NCBI GenBank assembly: GCA_963978905.1
Contig: OZ022256.1
Span: forward strand, 47,106,001-47,170,000
Direction of reading: 5' to 3'
DNA length: 64,000 nt
From: Trichostrongylus colubriformis
Taxonomy: Eukaryota; Nematoda; Chromadorea; Rhabditida; Trichostrongylidae
Shown: positions 58,651-64,000 of the stretch, in pieces
How positions within the stretch are numbered: position 1 is the stretch's first letter
Layout of the letters: each line of letters begins with the position of its first letter
Program-made: the position numbers and the translations under genes
Notes under the pieces: generated by a model
What the model was told of the DNA's origin: nothing
What the model saw: the letters and a program-made list of their open reading frames with translations, nothing else
Databases searched by the model: none

Positions 58651-58699
58651 CACTGTAATCGACAGACACGGCGCTTTCCAGAAACCATCTACTCAGGTC

Positions 58700-60390
58700 G
58701 TCGTATTATGGCGTAGTTGCAGCATGATTTTGGAAAGTTGGAGAAGTGTAAAAATAGGTTGGTGGTTTTAAAGCTACGACAATGGAGCGTTTTTGTAGCG
58801 ACGGTTATCAAAGTGATAGAGCTACGAAAAAAGGCTGCAGAAGATCTTGTCGGGCGCAATAGTTCGCACCAGTTCCCAGTATAAATGATTTTTCGCGCAA
58901 AAAAAACGAACAAAATCAGGTTTAACACCTAATGCATATCAAGAACAAGAAAATCTTCCTTGTGACGATGATTGTCTTGGTACTATCGCAACGAGGGTAG
59001 GGGGGGGGTGGGTGAGAAGGAAGCTTTCTTGTGTGCTCGGCGTTCGACGCCACTTGTGCCCAAGCTTGAGCAGCGAGAGATGATATCTTTCCTGTCCAAT
59101 GATTCAGGCAGAAATATGCGCCAAATACATTCAGTTATGCTTGTGTGTCCAACACTTTACAGACGCTTCCCCTTGTTGGAATAGCAATAGTACCGACTCG
59201 GAGTGACCCGTAGCACACGGCGCCAGTTTTCGAATGGTTTTTATTGACCTGACTCTGCCAATAGATTTTATCAGTCTCTTGACAATAACAAAAATAAGAT
59301 ATTGAAGGAGGAATCAGCCTCCACTTCAGTTCTAGCACTTATTGGCAGCGGGTGGCAGGGAGGAGAACCGCCCACCCTAGTACATGGAAAGCCGGTTGGT
59401 TTTGAGGGAGCCCTAGCTATAATCTTCATTTTTCACGATCTTCATGCTCTTCCTTTTCCAGTGATCTACGAAACATAAGGCGGATTCAAAGGTATGCTTT
59501 TTGAAGAGGCTACAAGGAACAGACCAGTACCTGCGATTAGAGTTCCATTACCTGAAAGTTGCGATTGACGATGAACAGTGATCATCCTTCCTCTCATCCT
59601 TGCATGTCCGCGCACAACATTGTAGGATGTCGAGCTGAAATCCCAAATAGCTTGCTTAGCGTAGAATGTAGGGTAAATGTGAATAGAAGAGCAGGGGGAG
59701 ACGCGACTTCACGTCTTATGTCGCAAGCTCCATACCCGTACAGGAGCGATGACAGATGCTTCTTTAAGTAGAAACTGGGGATACGAATCTTAACCCAGGC
59801 ATAGGGTTGAAAGCTCGAAATTGGTGGAACAAGTCCCATGGGAAGGAGGGGTCCAGTCGGCCAGAGATCCTTCCCTGTCCCCAGGCTAAAACCCACTTCT
59901 TCTGGCAATCGACAAGGGCATTGTTATGACTTTACGAGTTTGTGAGTAATGGTGTGCGATACGCTATTATTCAGTCATGAAACGTGAAGTCGCGACCCTG
60001 CATCTCTGTAAGCATTCGACTGCTACAAAAGGACAAGTCGGAAAACGAGGCAAGATTCACAGTAAAAGGATACGGCTGTGGAGCACTCTTTTGTAGATAT
60101 GCTAATCCACTGCACACACTCAGACTGCTTCGTTAGCTCGAGCATGCAAAAAATGAACGCTGTTGCGGTATCGTTGTGTTTGTTTGCAAATACGGTGGTT
60201 TGAAAGTCTATTCTTCTACACATACGTCGATAACTTTGTGGTGTGCTTGTCGATATGTCGGTCGGTATGCAAATGAATGATTGTGATAAAGAGAGTCGAT
60301 AGAGAAGAAGAACCGCTCACGGAGATGAGCAACTAAATAGATAACAGTATCATCCTGAGGATGGGATAGTGGTGAAGGTCTTTAGTCCAT
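58700..60390. other. No gene recognised
   Basis: A G9 run is near 59000; frames at 59559-59908 overlap on both strands without a motif. Confidence 0.4.
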
Positions 60391-60395
60391 GAAAT

Positions 60396-61696
60396 ATACT
60401 GTAAGGTAATTACAGGAATACTGTAGGTCACTTTGAACCTCACCACTCACCTCCTATCCCATCCTGTGGGGTGACTCCAATTGATCGCTTGCACCCTTCT
60501 GTTAACCTTTGAAATGCAAAAAGTAATGCACACGTACAAAGTGAAAGTGTGTAATTAAAGAAGTTCATTCGCAGTTTGCAGTGGCAGTTCTTCAATACAA
60601 AGCACACTCTCAAGTCCATGATCAGTGACCTATGATTGTGCCAAGCATACATATGCCTAAAACTATTCTTTTTGTCAGTAATTAATATATTAGGGTACAT
60701 AATCATCTCACTCGTCCATTGGAACCAATTTATAGGGTGAGATGATGGGTGAGGGGTAGGTTGGGGTGTTATAGGGAATCAAAATTTTATGAAGTGGCTA
60801 GTAGAAATAAGAGTTCGAGCAGGGATCGATAATACGGGCTTGTTGGTGGGGGATCAATTCTGGAAGGAAGATGTTAGCTGGAGCTGTAGCTGCGGAACGT
60901 TGTAAGGTCAATGATGGAAGGAGCGCAGGAGTTGAAAGTGAAGATGTGAGGTAATGTAGTGGACTCTATGCACTGGACTCATCGAATGCACCCAGTTGTG
61001 CTGGGTGATTCTATTATATATGATAGGAAGAATCTTGGAAGGGAAGTGGCAATGTGAGTCTGGAAGAATTCTCATGCAAAACTAACACCTATGAAAGGAG
61101 GTTACTCATCAAACTTGTATGAATACCTTTCCACGATGTCTCGTGTATACCGATGAGATTCCCCCTGAGGAGTTAGTGTCGGTAAGCAGGCAGGAGTTAG
61201 ATATGAAACGGGAGCCGATGATGTGAAAAATGGGTTTCGTAATGGTGTTGATGATGCTGGGAATACATACAACGAAAGAAAGAGGAAGATGAGAGAAGGA
61301 AGGGCTCATAACTTAAAAACGTGGGGGGAGCGACGTGAAAGTTAATGTACTAGAATCCATGCACAAGTGATCCTCTTAGAATGCACCTAGTTGTGCTGGG
61401 TGATATGAGTAGAAGAATTTCGGAAGGGAAGTTGCAATGTGAGCCTGGAAGAATTCTCATGCGAAACTAACAATCGAACTCGTATAAATACCTTTCCATG
61501 ATATCTCCTGCATACCGATAAAAACCTCTTTTACCTAACTTCTTTATCGATGTACTTTCACCATTTTCCCCTGTACATGTGCATTACTTTTCGCATTTTA
61601 AAGGTCAACAGTCGGTGGAAGCAATCAAATAGGGTTACCCTACAGGCTAGGAGGTGCGAAATGACCTACAGTAGTCTTGTAATTATCTTACCGTAA
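60396..61696. mobile_element. Composite element with inverted arms and an internal direct repeat
   Basis: The left arm 60396-60580 matches the reverse complement of 61540-61696, with shared TACTGTAGGTCA, AAAAGTAATGCACA and AAAGAAGTT blocks. Between them 60962-61155 and 61352-61527 are direct copies, each with the hairpin CACCCAG/CTGGGTG. It looks like a non-autonomous DNA element of about 1.3 kb. Target duplication and coding region were not found. Confidence 0.65.
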
Positions 61697-61699
61697 ACC

Positions 61700-62948
61700 T
61701 TATGGACTAAAGGTGACTGATGTCGCGCCGCACCAGGTCTCAGCACAGAAAAAAGCGAGCAAGTGGAAAGCTCTCTTAGGAACATTATGATATAGACTAG
61801 GTCAGCTGAAGGAGAATGGGCAGATGAAAGCGATCGCAAGTCTGCCATCAAGTCATGGCCAGCTTCGTATGTTATCGGATGATTCGAAGAGGGTCAGAAA
61901 GGATAGTCCATTCGCAGGATTATCTGCTAAATGAAGATGTATGCTGTTTTTGCTAAACCGCATTGCTGAGCAGCAGTCTTCAAATTATACTTTGCGTAGC
62001 CTCCACCTAGCAGTGCAGAGCGACGCGCGACTTACATCGAGCAGCTGGAACTGGTAGTCATAAATAAACCGATCTATCTGACCGTTCACCCTCAATGCAA
62101 AGCTTAAGTTTATGATAAAGATGTTATACTACCATATATAATCCGCTAAGTATGTCTGTGTGTTTGTGCGTGTGTCTGTCTGTTTGCCACAGGATTCGTA
62201 CACGTCGCAGCAGAGCTGGGAACGAGACGGGAACACTAATGGTGGGAGTTGGTCCTGATAACAACTGAAACGGGCTGAAGCAGCGTCAGTAGGTGAAAGT
62301 CGCTAGATTCGTTCCGCTTTTCGTGTTCTTTTCTAGACGTTGACACTCACAGGCCCTTTGCGTGGTGTGACAGAGATATTAATCCCTAACAGTTGACAAG
62401 ATGCAATAAGCAGCGTCAGAGGGCAAAAGCCGCCAAATCCGTTTCGTTTTATGGCTGACAGTTGATTGTTCACAGCGTAGGTGGTAGTACGGGAACTTCA
62501 ATGGTGGCTGACCGAAAGACAGATAACTGTGTTACGATGATGGGCTGAATGCACATTTATTTGGAGATGAAATGCAAACGATTGCAGATCGTGTTAGCAC
62601 GAGAATAGTTCAAAGGCCATCCCTACACGTGAGCGATGGGCGTTTCGACCGTGCGTAATCGAAGTAAATATTGACGTCAAAAACGACTAGTTGACGGGGC
62701 AAAGCAAAGGTGAAAACGGTAGAGAGTTGGGTCCAAATTGTAACGTGGATGCTATCGCAATGAGGGGGCATCATATAAAAGGTGGAAGCTACTCCCCACC
62801 CACAGCCTCCACCCTTCAGGCTTACATATGTTGTTTGCCTACAGAGAGAATTCTATCCCATTCGAGGAATAGGAAAAAATAGCGCTTGAGGTGGCATTTT
62901 GTTCGCCCATCCGTGATGACAGCATCAACACTCGTTGGCCTTCCCTTA
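61700..62948. other. No gene recognised; short repeats
   Basis: A TG-rich run lies at 62154-62197. A 45-base direct repeat (CAGCGTCAG...GC.A.ATTCGTT) occurs at 62278-62325 and 62409-62452. Confidence 0.45.
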
Positions 62949-62950
62949 TA

Positions 62951-63456
62951 CAGTAGCGCTCAAAAGTCTTCGGCCAAAACTTTTTTGTCATAACTTTTTT
63001 TTCTACCTGACCAAATTTGACAAAATTTTAATATGTGGTGCCTGAACCTATTGTCAACATTTCCTTGTACTTGAGCGCCGCTTGCCACTTTTCAAGATTT
63101 TTACAAGAATTTACTACAAGACCACCCAAAAAAAGTAAGAGGCTTGTTCAAGAAAAACGGCTTTCTATACAAAAACAAAACGAGCAAGCCTCAGAGAACA
63201 TTAATATTCCGTAGAAAGACCACGACTTTTGATGACAGCGGCACAGCGGGACGGCATAGCGATGGCACTCCAAAATTAAAAAGTTGCATTTAACCGCGTA
63301 ACTTACACCGTTGAGCACCAAAATAGTATATTTAGTATGTAGTGTCTCCAAGTACAACATACTAAAATTTCTCTTAAAACGGTGCAGTTGCAAAAAAGTT
63401 ACAAGAGAAAAACCCAAGTGAAAGACCATTTCGCCTAAGACTTTTGAGCGCTACTG
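62951..63456 (+). mobile_element. Tc1-type deletion derivative, copy 2
   Basis: The 506-base copy of 19299-19797 in opposite orientation, flanked by TA (62949-62950 and 63457-63458). It has the same termini. The transposase-like frame is shifted and stopped here, so this copy is more decayed than copy 1. Confidence 0.88.
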
Positions 63457-63458
63457 TA

Positions 63459-64000
63459 AGTCTCTTCGTTTTCTTTAGTAATTTCGACCGTTGTAATAGT
63501 TTAGTTAAGGCGGAAATGATGGAGGAATCTCGTAATCAATATGAAAGACTTCTACGATGTGCAGGTAGACAGGAGGTGCGGATCACTGCTCAAAGAGGGA
63601 GCTTCTTTATTCTCCTGCCGTGTTCCAGTAGCAGTTTCCAAATGACCGGCTTTCAGGACAGAGGCGATCAAAGAAAAAAAGTAGAAATGGCGAGATTCGT
63701 AGACGAAGATGCGGAAAGGATTATGGCTGTAAGAATTTATGTAGTACCTAGAATTAATTGAGGAAATCTAATGATGAGGCCTGCCACCATTGGTTACTAT
63801 TGTTCAGTGTTCACATTAAAAGTATTACGTCTTCATCACAGCGGAGAATGATAAATTTGTCAGAGTCAGCCACTTTGTATTACGTTCACAATACCGACTT
63901 TCCATGCAGCGATGACTGTACCCCCACTTGGATTCTTTCGTAGCATTGATGATATCATGTCCAATGACAAAATTAGGTTGCTGTGGACTTTGAACAAACC
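63459..64000. other. No gene recognised
   Basis: The 105-codon frame 63444-63761 overlaps the transposon end and shows no motif. TTAGGTTG at 63974 resembles a mariner end but has no TA before it. Confidence 0.4.

Noticed and set aside
63974..64000. TTAGGTTG as a mariner left end cut by the window edge
   Set aside because: No TA precedes it and nothing further can be read.

Overview
The window looks like intergenic or intronic DNA of a nematode, most likely a clade V strongylid of hookworm type. The evidence is an exact 21-base match to the nematode SL1 trans-spliced leader, a short multi-exon saposin-like gene with compact 80-100 base introns, and dense mariner, Tc1-type and other TA-target elements with CR1- and RTE-type retrotransposon relics. 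There are no operons, ribosome binding sites or other bacterial features. The species is inference; nothing here fixes it.

Host genes are sparse. The only gene I can support well is a saposin B-domain gene on the minus strand (10602-11177, 5' end not found). Weaker candidates are two FGF-like exons (14780-15239, minus), a terminal exon with a poly(A) signal (43329-43642, plus), an arginine-rich terminal exon (43835-44005, minus) and a signal-peptide-like reading frame (9531-9824, minus).

Layout. 1-3124: 827-base inverted arms around a spacer that ends in a 200-base N gap, possibly an assembly artefact; a diverged third copy lies near 41.4 kb. 4.8-7.2 kb: a CR1-type LINE relic interrupted or bordered by a TTAA-flanked MITE. 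10.6-13.1 kb: the saposin gene, then a mariner (11554-13123) split by a tRNA-derived SINE. 15.3-17.1 kb: a tRNA-like SINE head, an RTE endonuclease relic and a second full-length SINE. 19.3 and 63.0 kb: two copies of a Tc1-type deletion derivative. 29.0 kb: a fold-back mariner made of two 3' halves. 33.3 and 46.3 kb: two internally deleted mariners. 47.5-48.0 kb: a TIR element carrying a 120-base tandem repeat. 48.9-53.4 kb: an unusual reverse transcriptase fragment, with hammerhead-like motifs nearby. 50.9 and 56.0 kb: a further dispersed repeat. 54.2-54.9 kb: two MITEs side by side. 56.6 kb: the SL1 match. 57.2-58.7 kb: GC-rich direct and inverted repeats. 60.4-61.7 kb: a composite inverted and direct repeat.

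Most long reading frames not listed are chance frames or frames opposite the elements described. All element families were recognised by eye; identity levels and boundaries need alignment.
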